This document shows positions 8,974 through 17,951 of a DNA stretch of 64,000 nucleotides, in pieces. The stretch covers positions 4,464,001 to 4,528,000 of the forward strand of contig NZ_CP076607.1 of NCBI RefSeq assembly GCF_018966525.1, in the 5' to 3' direction. Origin of the DNA: Paenibacillus sophorae. Lineage in GTDB: Bacteria > Bacillota > Bacilli > Paenibacillales > Paenibacillaceae. Every line of letters starts with the position of its first letter. Position 1 is the first letter of the stretch. The translations under genes were made by a program, and so were the position numbers. The notes beneath the pieces were generated by a model that saw only the letters and a list, made by a program, of their open reading frames with translations, was not told the DNA's origin and searched no databases.

Positions 8974-10400
8974 AGTTTCAGTTCCCCCTGAACATTCTCA
9001 TATTGTATTTTTGCATCGCTAGACACACTTACGTTTTTCTTAACAAAAGAAAGGATGCCCGCCGTAACCGCTGTGCCTGCCAAAATGGCAATGATATACG
9101 GCACCAGTTGGGTAACGACATTCGGAATCAACAGCACCCATACGCCGCCGTGCGGTACGGCAAGTCCGGCTCCAAACGCCATCGAAAGGCCGCCTGCCAC
9201 TGCGGAACCGGCCATGATGGACGGGATGACCCGAAGAGGATCGGTCGCTGCGAACGGGATCGCGCCTTCGGTAATGAAGGATGCGCCCAAAGCCCAGCAG
9301 GCTTTCCCCGCTTCTTTTTCCGCAGCCGTGTACTTTCTCTTGGCAAGCACAGTCGACAGCGCAATACCAAGCGGCGGAACCATACCGGCTGCCATAACAG
9401 CCGCCATAATCGGAGAAGCGTGACCCGGTACGAGAGTGGAAGTGGCGAACGCATAGGCCGCTTTGTTTACCGGACCTCCCATGTCGAAGGCCTGCATCAG
9501 TCCAAGAATAATTCCAAGTATTGCCGCATTTGTACCATTAAGCGAATTCAACCAATCAGCCAATGCCTTGTTAACGAAGGCTACCGGCTCTCCGACAACA
9601 TAGACCATGAGCAGTCCCATAACAGCCGCAGACAGCAGAGGAATGATAAGGATCGGCATCAGGCCCTGCATCGTTTTGGGCAGCTTCAGATACTTCTTGA
9701 TCGCGAGCACCAGATAGCCTGCGGCAAAGCCGGCAAGCAGAGCGCCAAGGAAGCCCGACCCGTTCGTGCTGGCAAAATATCCGCCGATCATACCGGGTAC
9801 TAGAGCGGGTCTGTCGGCAATCGAATAAGCAATATATGCGCCCAAGATCGGAATCATCAAGGCAAATGCCGATTTACCTGTTGTGAACAACGTTTCGCCA
9901 ATCGAACCCGGATGGTCGAAGACATAAATACCGCCGATGGCGAAGCCTAGTGCTATCAGCAGGCCGCCTGCCACCACAAAGGGAATCATGAACGAAACGC
10001 CGGTCATCAGATGCTTGTAGATCCCGCTTCTTGATTCTTTTTCTTCCGCCTTGATTTGATTCACCTGCTCGGTCAGATCCACGTTTGCGGGAGCCGCCGG
10101 CTGGGCGCTTAAAGCCCGGTTAATCAGTTCTTTAGGGTCTCTAATGGCTTCCTTAACCGGAACTTCAATGATTGATCTTCCGGCAAAACGGCTCTTATCC
10201 ACCTTCGTATCCGCGGCAATAATGATTCCGTCCGCTTCCCGCAGATCCTGTTCCGTAATCACGTTCTCGGCGCCAACGGAGCCTTGGGTCTCTACTTTGA
10301 TGTTATGCCCCATTGCTTTGGCCGCCACTTGAAGTGCTTCCGCCGCCATATAGGTGTGAGCTATACCGGTCGGACATGACGTAATGGCTACAAGCTTCAT
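8970..10400 (-). CDS. Fructose-type PTS transporter, IIBC subunit
   Basis: This 476-residue PTS permease has a fructose-family IIB domain at residues 1-100. The phosphorylation cysteine is Cys9 in AITSCPTGIAHT. An IIC domain with 8-10 membrane segments follows from about residue 130 (GVSFMIPFVVAGGLLIALG). There is no IIA domain, unlike the usual FruA, so a IIA protein must come from another locus. The ribosome binding site AAGGGGAC precedes ATG at 10400. A sigma-A promoter, SorC-type operators and a cre-like site lie upstream. The accompanying RpiA and dehydrogenase suggest a pentose, ketose or polyol substrate rather than plain fructose. Confidence 0.88.
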   Translation of the reverse strand: MKLVAITSCPTGIAHTYMAAEALQVAAKAMGHNIKVETQGSVGAENVITEQDLREADGIIIAADTKVDKSRFAGRSIIEVPVKEAIRDPKELINRALSAQPAAPANVDLTEQVNQIKAEEKESRSGIYKHLMTGVSFMIPFVVAGGLLIALGFAIGGIYVFDHPGSIGETLFTTGKSAFALMIPILGAYIAYSIADRPALVPGMIGGYFASTNGSGFLGALLAGFAAGYLVLAIKKYLKLPKTMQGLMPILIIPLLSAAVMGLLMVYVVGEPVAFVNKALADWLNSLNGTNAAILGIILGLMQAFDMGGPVNKAAYAFATSTLVPGHASPIMAAVMAAGMVPPLGIALSTVLAKRKYTAAEKEAGKACWALGASFITEGAIPFAATDPLRVIPSIMAGSAVAGGLSMAFGAGLAVPHGGVWVLLIPNVVTQLVPYIIAILAGTAVTAGILSFVKKNVSVSSDAKIQYENVQGELKL

Positions 10401-10421
10401 TATTAATCGTCCCCTTGTACT

Positions 10422-10439
10422 TTAATTAAGCGCTTACAA
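10422..10439 (-). promoter_or_regulatory. Candidate cre (CcpA) site
   Basis: Minus-strand TTGTAAGCGCTTAATTAA contains the palindromic core TAAGCGCTTA and fits most positions of the catabolite-responsive consensus (TGNAANCGN4CA). It lies in the leader of the PTS gene, where CcpA could block elongation. Confidence 0.55.
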
Positions 10440-10507
10440 CTTGATAATTAAAATTAATTTCATCTTACTCCCCATCCCCGGCTAACCTACCACCACCTAG
10501 TTATTCT

Positions 10508-10538
10508 GCACATTTGTGCGTTGTATAATAATATGTGC
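10508..10538. promoter_or_regulatory. Candidate SorC operator before PTS
   Basis: GCACATTTGTGC (10508-10519) is a near-perfect palindrome, followed by a further ATGTGC half-site at 10533-10538. The same half-site, TGCACATT / AATGTGCA, occurs three times before the sorC-type gene, which links regulator and target. Confidence 0.6.
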
Positions 10539-10554
10539 TCACTTTCACAGTTTC

Positions 10555-10582
10555 AGTATAACACCCGCTTTGGGATTGTCAA
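10555..10582 (-). promoter_or_regulatory. Sigma-A promoter of PTS operon
   Basis: TTGACA (10577-10582) and TATACT (10555-10560) are separated by 16 bases on the minus strand. This predicts a leader of about 150 bases before the PTS start, carrying the operator and the cre-like site. Confidence 0.7.
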
Positions 10583-10658
10583 CAAGAAATTTAGTAATAA
10601 TTTCTACTGGATTTTGCCTGCCAGGATAGCGAAGTCGACTACATAAAAATGCAAATAA

Positions 10659-10718
10659 CCAATAAACCGCACCGGCGTATGCTGAAGCCTCCAGCGTCAC
10701 GCCAACCCGATTTATTGG
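10659..10718 (-). terminator. Long hairpin after rpiA
   Basis: CCAATAAA pairs with TTTATTGG at the base, with an inner GGCGT / ACGCC stem. It lies 34 bases past the rpiA stop. There is no long T-run, so termination is likely but not certain. Confidence 0.45.
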
Positions 10719-10751
10719 ACTTTTTTAACGGATTAGATTATAAAGTATGGC

Positions 10752-11435
10752 TCAATTCTTTGTTCCGGATACCAGACGGACGCCGGATTCACCAGCAATC
10801 AGCGCTTTCGTAGCCACATTGACAAATAAGGATGTATCGACCACCCCGCGAATCTGCTGCAGCTCGCTTTCAAGCTTGGCAATATCGTCCACCTGTTCAA
10901 AATGCACGTCCAGCAGCAGATTTCCGTTCTCCGTCACGGTAAACCCGTCTTTGGCGGCACTCGTTCGAATGGACGGCTTGCCCCCAAGTTCGGCAACCTT
11001 ATGTTGCACATAGGCCAGGGAATCTTCGAGGATCTCCAGAACGACGGGATGCTTAAAGGTCAGGCGACTCACAAACTTCGTATCGTCGACAAGCAGTATG
11101 TAGTCCTCCGCCATGGAAGCGATTAGCTTTTCCTTCGTATGGATGCCGCCGCCGCTCTTCAGCGCGTTCAAGCTCTCATCCACCTCATCGCAGCCGTCAA
11201 AAGCTACCGATATTTGCTCCACCGCGGACGTGTACAGCACCTCCAGCCCGTTCTGGATGCATAGCAGTCTCGTTTTGACGGATGGCGTAACTACTTTGAC
11301 CTCTAGATTGGCATCCTCTTTGATATATTGGATCAGATAGGATATGGTGCTTCCTCCACCCAAGCCGATAATCGTACCGGTCTTAATCAATTTGAGGGCT
11401 TCCCGAGCGCATACTTTCTTGATATCGTCAGACAT
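10752..11435 (-). CDS. rpiA: Ribose-5-phosphate isomerase A, divergent
   Basis: This 227-residue protein of the RpiA fold interconverts ribose-5-phosphate and ribulose-5-phosphate in the family. The phosphate loop reads IIGLGGGSTI, where canonical RpiA has GTGST. The FDGCDEVDE active-site segment replaces the usual FDGADE. LKSGGGIHTKEK keeps the catalytic Lys region. The altered loops suggest a sugar-specific paralogue acting on a related phosphorylated sugar rather than the housekeeping enzyme. It starts 11 bases after the regulator stop and shares its operon. Confidence 0.8.
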   Translation of the reverse strand: MSDDIKKVCAREALKLIKTGTIIGLGGGSTISYLIQYIKEDANLEVKVVTPSVKTRLLCIQNGLEVLYTSAVEQISVAFDGCDEVDESLNALKSGGGIHTKEKLIASMAEDYILLVDDTKFVSRLTFKHPVVLEILEDSLAYVQHKVAELGGKPSIRTSAAKDGFTVTENGNLLLDVHFEQVDDIAKLESELQQIRGVVDTSLFVNVATKALIAGESGVRLVSGTKN

Positions 11436-11446
11436 TGTTCTCCTCC

Positions 11447-12400
11447 TTAGACTGTACGTTCCAATATGATCCTGGCCGTTTCTTCAGTAGTCACCAGAAC
11501 GTTAACATATTTTCCGCGCAAAGCGCCAATAATGGCGTCTGCCTTCTCCGGCGACTCCGCGACTCCAATGGAATACTTCGTCTTGTGCAAATGGTCCAGC
11601 CCAATCGCAATCCTACGCTCGGAGATGCTTGTAGTTACAAGATTTCCGTCGATATCAAAAAATTGGGAACAAATATCCCCGACAATTTGGCCTCTTTCCA
11701 GTTCTTCAAACAGCTCGTTCCCGTAAAAAGAATTCCAGGTCGCGCTGCCCTTCATCTGTATGGAACCGATGCCAAAAATCGCAATCGTAACCTTTTCCCA
11801 AAGATCCGATATATTCTGAAAATATTGCGACTCCACGATTTGATCCCGCGTTTCCTTAAGCTCCAATATGGCAGGAACATCAATCAGGTAGGACGTACCT
11901 TTAAACTTCTGCGCGGCTGCGTACACAAGGGTATTCACATGGAATTGACTCTCCAGTTTGCCGGACGGCCCGCCAACCATGGGCACAAACACTGCGCTGG
12001 ATTCGCGGGGCTCTTCCAGTTCATTAATGACCTCGGCAAGTGAGCTTCCCCAGGCTAACCCGACCACATCTTCATCCCCGACAATCCGGCTCACTAGCTG
12101 TGCGCAAGCCTGGCCCATGACTTTCAGCTTGGCCTTCTTGTCATCGCCTGTAACCGGGACTACGATTGCTTCCTTCAGACCGAAGCGCTCCACCAGTTGC
12201 CGTTCGATGCTGAAGGTTTCGCTGAGGCTATAGTTAATCGTGATCTTCACGATGCCTTTCTCGCGGATTTTCTTCAACATACGGCTTATGGTCGTCCGGT
12301 AAATCCCAAGCTCCTTTGAAATTTCGCTCTGCGTCATGTCGTTGTCGTAATACATTTGAGCAACCTTCAGCATTAACCTGATCTCTTCATTATTATCCAT
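11447..12400 (-). CDS. SorC/DeoR-type sugar-binding transcriptional regulator
   Basis: This 317-residue regulator has an N-terminal helix-turn-helix (YYDNDMTQSEISKELGIYRT, then TISRMLKKIREKG) and a large SorC sugar-binding domain that resembles an isomerase fold. The ATG at 12400 follows GAGGTG; the TTG at 12424 has no such signal. The half-site TGCACATT recurs before this gene and before the PTS gene, so it probably represses both itself with rpiA and the PTS operon until a phosphorylated sugar binds. It is transcribed with rpiA. Confidence 0.85.
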   Translation of the reverse strand: MDNNEEIRLMLKVAQMYYDNDMTQSEISKELGIYRTTISRMLKKIREKGIVKITINYSLSETFSIERQLVERFGLKEAIVVPVTGDDKKAKLKVMGQACAQLVSRIVGDEDVVGLAWGSSLAEVINELEEPRESSAVFVPMVGGPSGKLESQFHVNTLVYAAAQKFKGTSYLIDVPAILELKETRDQIVESQYFQNISDLWEKVTIAIFGIGSIQMKGSATWNSFYGNELFEELERGQIVGDICSQFFDIDGNLVTTSISERRIAIGLDHLHKTKYSIGVAESPEKADAIIGALRGKYVNVLVTTEETARIILERTV

Positions 12401-12417
12401 GTAGACACCTCGTAGCT

Positions 12418-12461
12418 TTTGCACATTTGTTCATGTAGATATAAAATGTGCTAATGTGCAA
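12418..12461. promoter_or_regulatory. Operator cluster before sorC-type gene
   Basis: TTGCACATT (12418-12426) and AATGTGCAA (12453-12461) form an inverted repeat, with a third half-site AAATGTGC at 12444-12451. The repeats cover the likely promoter of the regulator gene, consistent with autoregulation. Confidence 0.55.
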
Positions 12462-12479
12462 TTTGAGTATATGCTTTTT

Positions 12480-13568
12480 TCAAGTGGGAGTCAATGCGTT
12501 ATTCAGATAAGCATGAAGCGCCTCATCGGTATCGGTAGGGTCCCCGGATGCGAGCCATTCATCCGGAATAAAGAGATAACGGCAGGCGCTGCCCTGGAGA
12601 TAGCTGTAGATAATCTGGGCTTCATCGATTTCTTCACGGCTGACTTTACTGGAAAGAAGAGTGGAATCGGCCCCGAAGCTATTCATTATTAAAGTCTTTA
12701 TCTTGGCGTGCAGCGATTCCATTCCGGAAGGCGTGATAGTTAGTTTTTCCCTGTGAAGAATTACATTCCGCTTGACGAGAAAGAGCTTGATCGTATCCTC
12801 GCTTAAATATTCAATGATGACGATATTCCGGTTCTCTTCGGTGAAGCCGATCACTTTTTCCTTATTTAGAATGATGTTTACCGACTCCATATAGTCCCTG
12901 TATTTCGCCGCCGTCTCAAAGTCGTATTGCTCTGCCGCCTCCTGCATTCTTTGCTGTATTTCTTCATACAACCCCCGGTCGCTGCCGTCAAGAAGAGCGA
13001 TAAAGCGGCCTAAGATCCGGTTGTATTCGGTAACAGCCTCGCCGCCCAGACACATACCAAGACATAGCCCGAGGGAATGGTTCAAACATGCGGAGCTGCT
13101 GAAATGAGAATGAGTGCAGGCGATTTTATAACATTCCTGAATCCCTTGAACCGCCCGTTCCACCGAATTCTTGTTGGCTGTGTAGGGTCCGAATACCACA
13201 TGGCCATCGTTTGCACCAGGATTGTTGGTGATTTCTATACGCCGCATCCCTTCGCTGATCTTTATAACAATGTAGGTGTAGGCGAGCGGATTTTTCATCT
13301 TTTTATTGTACATGGGCTTCAATTCCTGAATTAACTTGCATTCCAGCATAAAAGCCTCAAACTCGGTGTCTGTCACCCTGTGCTCAAGGTCCTTTATATG
13401 GCCCACCAGCTGCTTTACCTTTTTGGGATGGGACCTCAAGTTATAGAAGTAGGATTGCACTCTTTTTTTGAGGTTCTTGGACTTGCCGACATAAATGATC
13501 CCGCCAAGCGAATCTTTCATCAGATAGACTCCCGGCGATGAGGGAAGGCTGCTAATTTTGTCTTTCAT
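12480..13568 (-). CDS. Short UvrC-like GIY-YIG nuclease
   Basis: This 362-residue protein matches the N-terminal half of UvrC. A GIY-YIG domain occupies residues 10-90 (SPGVYLMKD, GIIYVGKSKNLKKRV, EFEAFMLECKLIQELKP). A Cys-rich segment around residue 155-175 (CTHSHFSSSACLNHS, LGLCLGMC) follows, then a UVR motif (QRMQEAAEQYDFETAAKYRD). The RNase H-like endonuclease and helix-hairpin-helix domains of UvrC are absent. Similar short UvrC paralogues occur in bacilli and clostridia, and Cho in enterobacteria is an analogue. It would incise one side of a lesion. It is monocistronic. Confidence 0.8.
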   Translation of the reverse strand: MKDKISSLPSSPGVYLMKDSLGGIIYVGKSKNLKKRVQSYFYNLRSHPKKVKQLVGHIKDLEHRVTDTEFEAFMLECKLIQELKPMYNKKMKNPLAYTYIVIKISEGMRRIEITNNPGANDGHVVFGPYTANKNSVERAVQGIQECYKIACTHSHFSSSACLNHSLGLCLGMCLGGEAVTEYNRILGRFIALLDGSDRGLYEEIQQRMQEAAEQYDFETAAKYRDYMESVNIILNKEKVIGFTEENRNIVIIEYLSEDTIKLFLVKRNVILHREKLTITPSGMESLHAKIKTLIMNSFGADSTLLSSKVSREEIDEAQIIYSYLQGSACRYLFIPDEWLASGDPTDTDEALHAYLNNALTPT

Positions 13569-13709
13569 TTATGGAAAAAGCCTCCTTCTGCCGCTAGGTT
13601 CTTCGGCCATTCTACTAGACTTAGACCCATTATAGCATGACAGAACATTCCTAAATTCATCCTAAGGAAAATCGAGAAGGCATTAGTTCATACGGCTGTA
13701 ATCCAGATA

Positions 13710-13737
13710 TTGACAGATCAAGAGGGTGTGATACGAT
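13710..13737 (+). promoter_or_regulatory. Promoter of nitroreductase gene with possible operator
   Basis: TTGACA (13710-13715) and TACGAT (13732-13737) are 16 bases apart. The following AGACCGATCAGT resembles TetR-family operator half-sites seen before nitroreductase genes, but the palindrome is imperfect. Confidence 0.45.
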
Positions 13738-13795
13738 ATATTAGACCGATCAGTTTATTACATGCCGATCAAACAAATCCGAAGGAGTGAACCTT

Positions 13796-14659
13796 GTGGG
13801 ACTTATTACAATCGATCAAGATGAGTGCATACAATGCAAGATGTGCGTCAATGAATGTCCAACTTATGCATTAACTATGGGAGAACAAGGTCCCGAAGCG
13901 ACGTCGCCGACAGCCTGTTTTGAATGCGGACATTGTGTCGCTGTATGCCCAAACGAAGCGATTGATCATTCATTAACGCCGCTGGCCGGACAGCTTCCAA
14001 TCACGGAATTCAGCAAGTTTAGCGCAGAAGAAGCAGAGCGCTTCTTACGATCCCGCCGTTCCATTCGCAGTTACAAGAAGACGGCGGTTCCACGGGAAAA
14101 ACTGCTGCAGCTTGTGGAGATCGCCCGCTTCGCGCCGACGGGAGGCAACACGCAAGGGATCTCCTATGTCATTGTTGATGATAAAGAGACTTTGCGCAAG
14201 GCTTCGGAAATGACGATCCAGTCACTGGAAAATGACCCTGTGTTAGGAATGCGATATTCTGCTATCGTTGACGCATACCGTGAACAAGGAACGGATGTGA
14301 TTCTACGCGATGCTCCAAGTCTCATCCTTACAACCGCTGCTAAAGATTTCAAGAACGGCCGGGAAAATTCGATCTTCTCGCTGACTTATCTCGAATTATT
14401 TGCGCCATCTCTCGGCTTAGGTTCCTGTTGGGCAGGGGGGCTCGAATTTTGCGCGTGTGCGGAAGATTCACCCATGCTGGAGTTATTCCATATCCCCGAA
14501 GATAAGGTCATCACCGGAGCCGTAATGGTTGGTTATCCAATGTATCAATATAAAAGATTAGTGGACCGGAATCCGCTGGATGTTGCTTTTTTTAGCAATG
14601 GAAAGCAGAAAAATAATGTCCCCTCCCCATCGATTAGTAAGAATCTAGAGGTTCGCTAA
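13796..14659 (+). CDS. Ferredoxin-nitroreductase fusion protein
   Basis: This 287-residue protein has an N-terminal two-cluster ferredoxin domain. Its motifs are CIQCKMCVNECP and CFECGHCVAVCP, which hold two 4Fe-4S clusters. An FMN-dependent nitroreductase domain runs from about residue 75 (RFLRSRRSIRSYK and RFAPTGGNTQ). The fusion would feed electrons from ferredoxin-type donors to FMN and then to a nitro or quinone substrate. The GTG at 13796 lies eight bases after AAGGAG; an upstream GTG at 13787 overlaps that signal. It is a single gene with its own terminator. Confidence 0.85.
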   Translation: MGLITIDQDECIQCKMCVNECPTYALTMGEQGPEATSPTACFECGHCVAVCPNEAIDHSLTPLAGQLPITEFSKFSAEEAERFLRSRRSIRSYKKTAVPREKLLQLVEIARFAPTGGNTQGISYVIVDDKETLRKASEMTIQSLENDPVLGMRYSAIVDAYREQGTDVILRDAPSLILTTAAKDFKNGRENSIFSLTYLELFAPSLGLGSCWAGGLEFCACAEDSPMLELFHIPEDKVITGAVMVGYPMYQYKRLVDRNPLDVAFFSNGKQKNNVPSPSISKNLEVR

Positions 14660-14686
14660 ACTCAGCAAAACCTAAAAGCATCGGGT

Positions 14687-14730
14687 AAGCAGCTTCGCGG
14701 GAAAGCCTCCCCGGAGCTGCTTTATTTTTT
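14687..14730 (+). terminator. Terminator of nitroreductase gene
   Basis: AAGCAGCT pairs with AGCTGCTT around a partly paired loop and is followed by TATTTTTT. Confidence 0.85.
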
Positions 14731-14743
14731 CTGTCTCAATCAC

Positions 14744-16210
14744 TCATTTCTTCGTCTTAGGGTCGGTCAGCTCTTCAGACATCTCCGCGTTGGCGTAACC
14801 TGGAGACACAGCGGGTGGCAGCGGACGGAGCGGTTTCCGCGATAAATCTGGAGATTTTCCGCGAAAGCGGCCGACCGCATACAAACCAGCGAACAACAGA
14901 ACAAACATTATTCCAGCCGCAAGGCCTCCCCCCTGTCCCGGGATCAGGGGCATGCTTACGATAATTGCGATCAGGCTCCCGATGGAGAGCCATGACGTAT
15001 AAGGAAAGCCTCTCATTCCACGCCGCCGTACAAACGAACCGCCTTGCCGCTTACGGAGCCGGTAATGGCTAGCCATTATGACGGCATAGACGAATAGCAG
15101 AGAGAAGCCGCCAGAGCTGACCAGAAATAAATAAATGCCCTGCGGCAGCATCAATCCGAGACCGAGAGCGCCCAGCATGGCGCCTCCCGATACGAGAATA
15201 CCGCGATACGGAATATCCGAGCGATCCCGCATCCAGACGGGTGTGTGTCCTTCCTCGGCCAAAGAACGGAGCATGCGGCCCAAGCCGAAGACAGATGCAA
15301 GCATCGTGGATAATATTGCCGTAACCAGCACAATGTTCATTACAGTTCCCGTCCAGCCCAAACCATGCAGGGTAAGCGCCGATACGAATGGGCTTACCTG
15401 TTCGGACACGAGGGAACGGGGAATTAGCAAAAACAGAGCCGTTATGGCAGCTAAATATAGACCCACCAGCAGTACGATCGTGAGCCGGATGGCCTTCGGT
15501 ATTGTTACTGCCGGATTGCGCGTTTCGGGTACAGCAAGTCCGAGCACTTCAAATCCCGCATAGGTAAACATAACCATCAGCATGCTCCCTGCAATGCCGC
15601 TGATCCCTCCCGGCATCCAGGGCTCGCCGGTCAGGACGCTGTAGCCGGCCGCCGCTGCGCCGCCCTGCCCGGCTGCCGTACCGAACAGAGCGGTCCCGAT
15701 TCCGGCGGCCAAGCATACGGCTATCACCACAAAAGCCGCAATGGCGAGCAGCTTAATCGCCGAAAGCCCGCTTTCGAGCTTGCTTAACCGGTCTGCCCCC
15801 AGCAAGTTAAGCAGCGTTACCGTGATAATAATAACCACCCCGAGAATAGGGAGTGAAAACATAGGAAACCAATTCCGAAGTAAAATGGATGCCGCCGTCG
15901 CTTCGCTTGACATAGCCAGCACAAGCCCGGTCCAGTATACCCAGCCTACCGTAAAGCCGGCTCCCCGGCCAAAGGCTTGTTCAGCATAGGTGCGGAATGA
16001 GCCGGACGCCGGATTCGCAACCGTCATTTCCGATAACGCCGTTAATATGAAATAGACCAGAATCCCGCCAATCACATAAGCCACAAGTACAGAAGGCCCC
16101 GCCGCGCGAACCGCCACCGATGAACCCAGGAAAAATGAGCCGCCCACAATGGTTCCAAGCGCAAGCATGGTTAGCTGCCATACCGATAACCCCTTCTCTT
16201 CACGCTTCAT
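14744..16210 (-). CDS. APC family amino-acid permease
   Basis: This 488-residue permease of the amino acid-polyamine-organocation superfamily has about 12 membrane segments. The helix 1 motif LGTIVGGSFFLGSSVAVRAAG is the unwound substrate-binding segment of the family, and the FTYAGFEVLGLAVPETRNP region is helix 6. The ATG at 16210 follows GGAGGGCG; the frame upstream to 16375 runs into the terminator of the next gene and is rejected. The substrate is unknown. The cytoplasmic C-terminal tail is proline-rich. Confidence 0.88.
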   Translation of the reverse strand: MKREEKGLSVWQLTMLALGTIVGGSFFLGSSVAVRAAGPSVLVAYVIGGILVYFILTALSEMTVANPASGSFRTYAEQAFGRGAGFTVGWVYWTGLVLAMSSEATAASILLRNWFPMFSLPILGVVIIITVTLLNLLGADRLSKLESGLSAIKLLAIAAFVVIAVCLAAGIGTALFGTAAGQGGAAAAGYSVLTGEPWMPGGISGIAGSMLMVMFTYAGFEVLGLAVPETRNPAVTIPKAIRLTIVLLVGLYLAAITALFLLIPRSLVSEQVSPFVSALTLHGLGWTGTVMNIVLVTAILSTMLASVFGLGRMLRSLAEEGHTPVWMRDRSDIPYRGILVSGGAMLGALGLGLMLPQGIYLFLVSSGGFSLLFVYAVIMASHYRLRKRQGGSFVRRRGMRGFPYTSWLSIGSLIAIIVSMPLIPGQGGGLAAGIMFVLLFAGLYAVGRFRGKSPDLSRKPLRPLPPAVSPGYANAEMSEELTDPKTKK

Positions 16211-16337
16211 AAGACGCCCTCCAACGATCTGTTTGACATCAGTATCTGCAAATATCGGAGGAATTACCCATGAGTATGCGGCAACCGTCATCCCATCCTG
16301 TACAGGCGGATCGTCCGCTTCCATAAACAAAACAAAA

Positions 16338-16378
16338 GGGATGCCCCGCAAGCGATAATCTCGCTCGAAGGGCATCCC
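16338..16378 (-). terminator. Terminator of TetR-efflux operon
   Basis: GGGATGCCC pairs with GGGCATCCC, with inner GAGCGAG/CGCTTGC pairing. On the minus strand it is followed by TTTTGTTTTGTTT. It lies 48 bases past the efflux pump stop. Confidence 0.85.
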
Positions 16379-16425
16379 CTATTCACTGCATCCGGCTTCT
16401 GCCGATTATGCGGTATAGTCTGTTA

Positions 16426-17919
16426 TCAATGGCCAGGTAATAACGCGCCATCCTCCTGGGGAAATTTGCCGTCCCCGGAAGAATTGACCTTGGGCTTGCG
16501 CAAAATCAGGCTGATCACAACGCCGGCAGCGGCAATACAGGCTGACAGGAGAAATACATCGTCAAAGCCCATGACCGCCGCAGCCAGCGGATTGCCGCCT
16601 TTACCGGCCGCTGCCAGATGTTCGTTGATCTGTGTAGTCAGATATCCGGTCATTCCGGCGACGGAGAAAGAAACGATAACCTGCTGCGCAGCTGTAGTCA
16701 GCGGCGTAACGCGCCCAACGAGATGGCGCGGCGCGGCGTTAAGCACATGTGTATTCACTGGCATCATCGTGAGGCCCATACCAAGGCCCATCAGTACAAG
16801 ACAGACCATGATGATCGGCAGACTTGTATCAGCTGTAATATTCGAAAGCAGGAACAGCGCAGTTGAGATGATGGACAGCCCGACAAACGCCAGCGGTCTT
16901 GCGCCGATCTTGTCGAACAGCCGTCCGCCAAGCGGCATGCCGATACCGGAGGCCAGCGCTTGCGGCAGAAGAATCAGACCGGTCTCAAGCGGAGTGAACT
17001 GGCGCACATTCTGCAAATACAGCGGCACAAACAGCATGGAGCCGAACAAGGCCGCTTGGGTTACCCATGACACGAAGATGCCGCGGGTAAAGTCGGATGA
17101 GCCAAAGACGCGCAGCTCAAGCAGCGGATTCTTTTGCCGCAGCTCCACAATAATGAACAAGAGCAAAGCGACACCGCCAATGGTGAGGCCCGTAATCGCC
17201 GGTGTAGTCGACCAGCCAGTGCCTCCACCTTCATTAACACCGTAAGCCAGCATGGAGAAAGCAATCGGCGCCAGAATGATGCCGAGCAGATCGAGATGCG
17301 GCGTATCATGCCGCTCGGTATTCGGCAAATACTTCACGCCGAGAATAACGGCCAGGATGCCAATTGGCAGATTGATGAGGAATATCCAGTGCCAGCTCAC
17401 ATACTCAATCAGCCAGCCGGAAAGAATCGGGCCCAGCGCCGGAGCAAGCAGCATCGGAATGCCGAGCATGCCCATAATGGAGCCTCTGCGCTCCGGCGGG
17501 GCCAGCCGGAACACCATAGCCATCCCGATTGGAGCGACCATCCCGCCTCCTAAGCCCTGAATGACGCGATAAATAATGAGCTGCACGGGTGTCTGGGCAA
17601 TGGAGCACAGCACCGATCCAATGACGAACATAACGACCGTCCCAACGAATACCCGCTTGGAGCCGAACCGGTCGGTCATCCATCCCGCCAGCGGGATCAC
17701 AGCAGATAAAGCAAGCGTATATCCCGTAATCGTCCATTGAATGGTCTTGAGATCCGCATTGAAATATTCGGTAAGGTTCGGAATGGCCACATTAACCACC
17801 GTGCTGTCCAGGATGACCATAATCATCCCGACGATAATGGCCAGCAAAGGCGGAATTATCGCTTTTAGCGAAAAAGACTCCGTTTCGGCAGTCGAAGCCG
17901 CCTGTTTAGTATGTTCCAT
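16426..17919 (-). CDS. DHA2 family multidrug efflux MFS transporter
   Basis: This 497-residue proton-driven drug exporter of the EmrB/QacA type has 14 predicted membrane segments. Motifs are LDSTVVNVAIPNL in helix 1, GWMTDRFGSKRVF (motif A) and IQGLGGGMVAPIGMAM (motif C). It follows its TetR regulator by 32 bases on the same strand and probably belongs to one operon. Substrate specificity cannot be read. Confidence 0.9.
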   Translation of the reverse strand: MEHTKQAASTAETESFSLKAIIPPLLAIIVGMIMVILDSTVVNVAIPNLTEYFNADLKTIQWTITGYTLALSAVIPLAGWMTDRFGSKRVFVGTVVMFVIGSVLCSIAQTPVQLIIYRVIQGLGGGMVAPIGMAMVFRLAPPERRGSIMGMLGIPMLLAPALGPILSGWLIEYVSWHWIFLINLPIGILAVILGVKYLPNTERHDTPHLDLLGIILAPIAFSMLAYGVNEGGGTGWSTTPAITGLTIGGVALLLFIIVELRQKNPLLELRVFGSSDFTRGIFVSWVTQAALFGSMLFVPLYLQNVRQFTPLETGLILLPQALASGIGMPLGGRLFDKIGARPLAFVGLSIISTALFLLSNITADTSLPIIMVCLVLMGLGMGLTMMPVNTHVLNAAPRHLVGRVTPLTTAAQQVIVSFSVAGMTGYLTTQINEHLAAAGKGGNPLAAAVMGFDDVFLLSACIAAAGVVISLILRKPKVNSSGDGKFPQEDGALLPGH

Positions 17920-17951
17920 GAATCTCCACTCTTTCTATATAAGTTTTTCGG

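Noticed and set aside
9003..9803. Long plus-strand ORF of 266 codons
   Set aside because: It lies opposite the PTS IIBC gene, is rich in His, Arg and Ser, and has no ribosome binding site; a shadow of a GC-rich gene.
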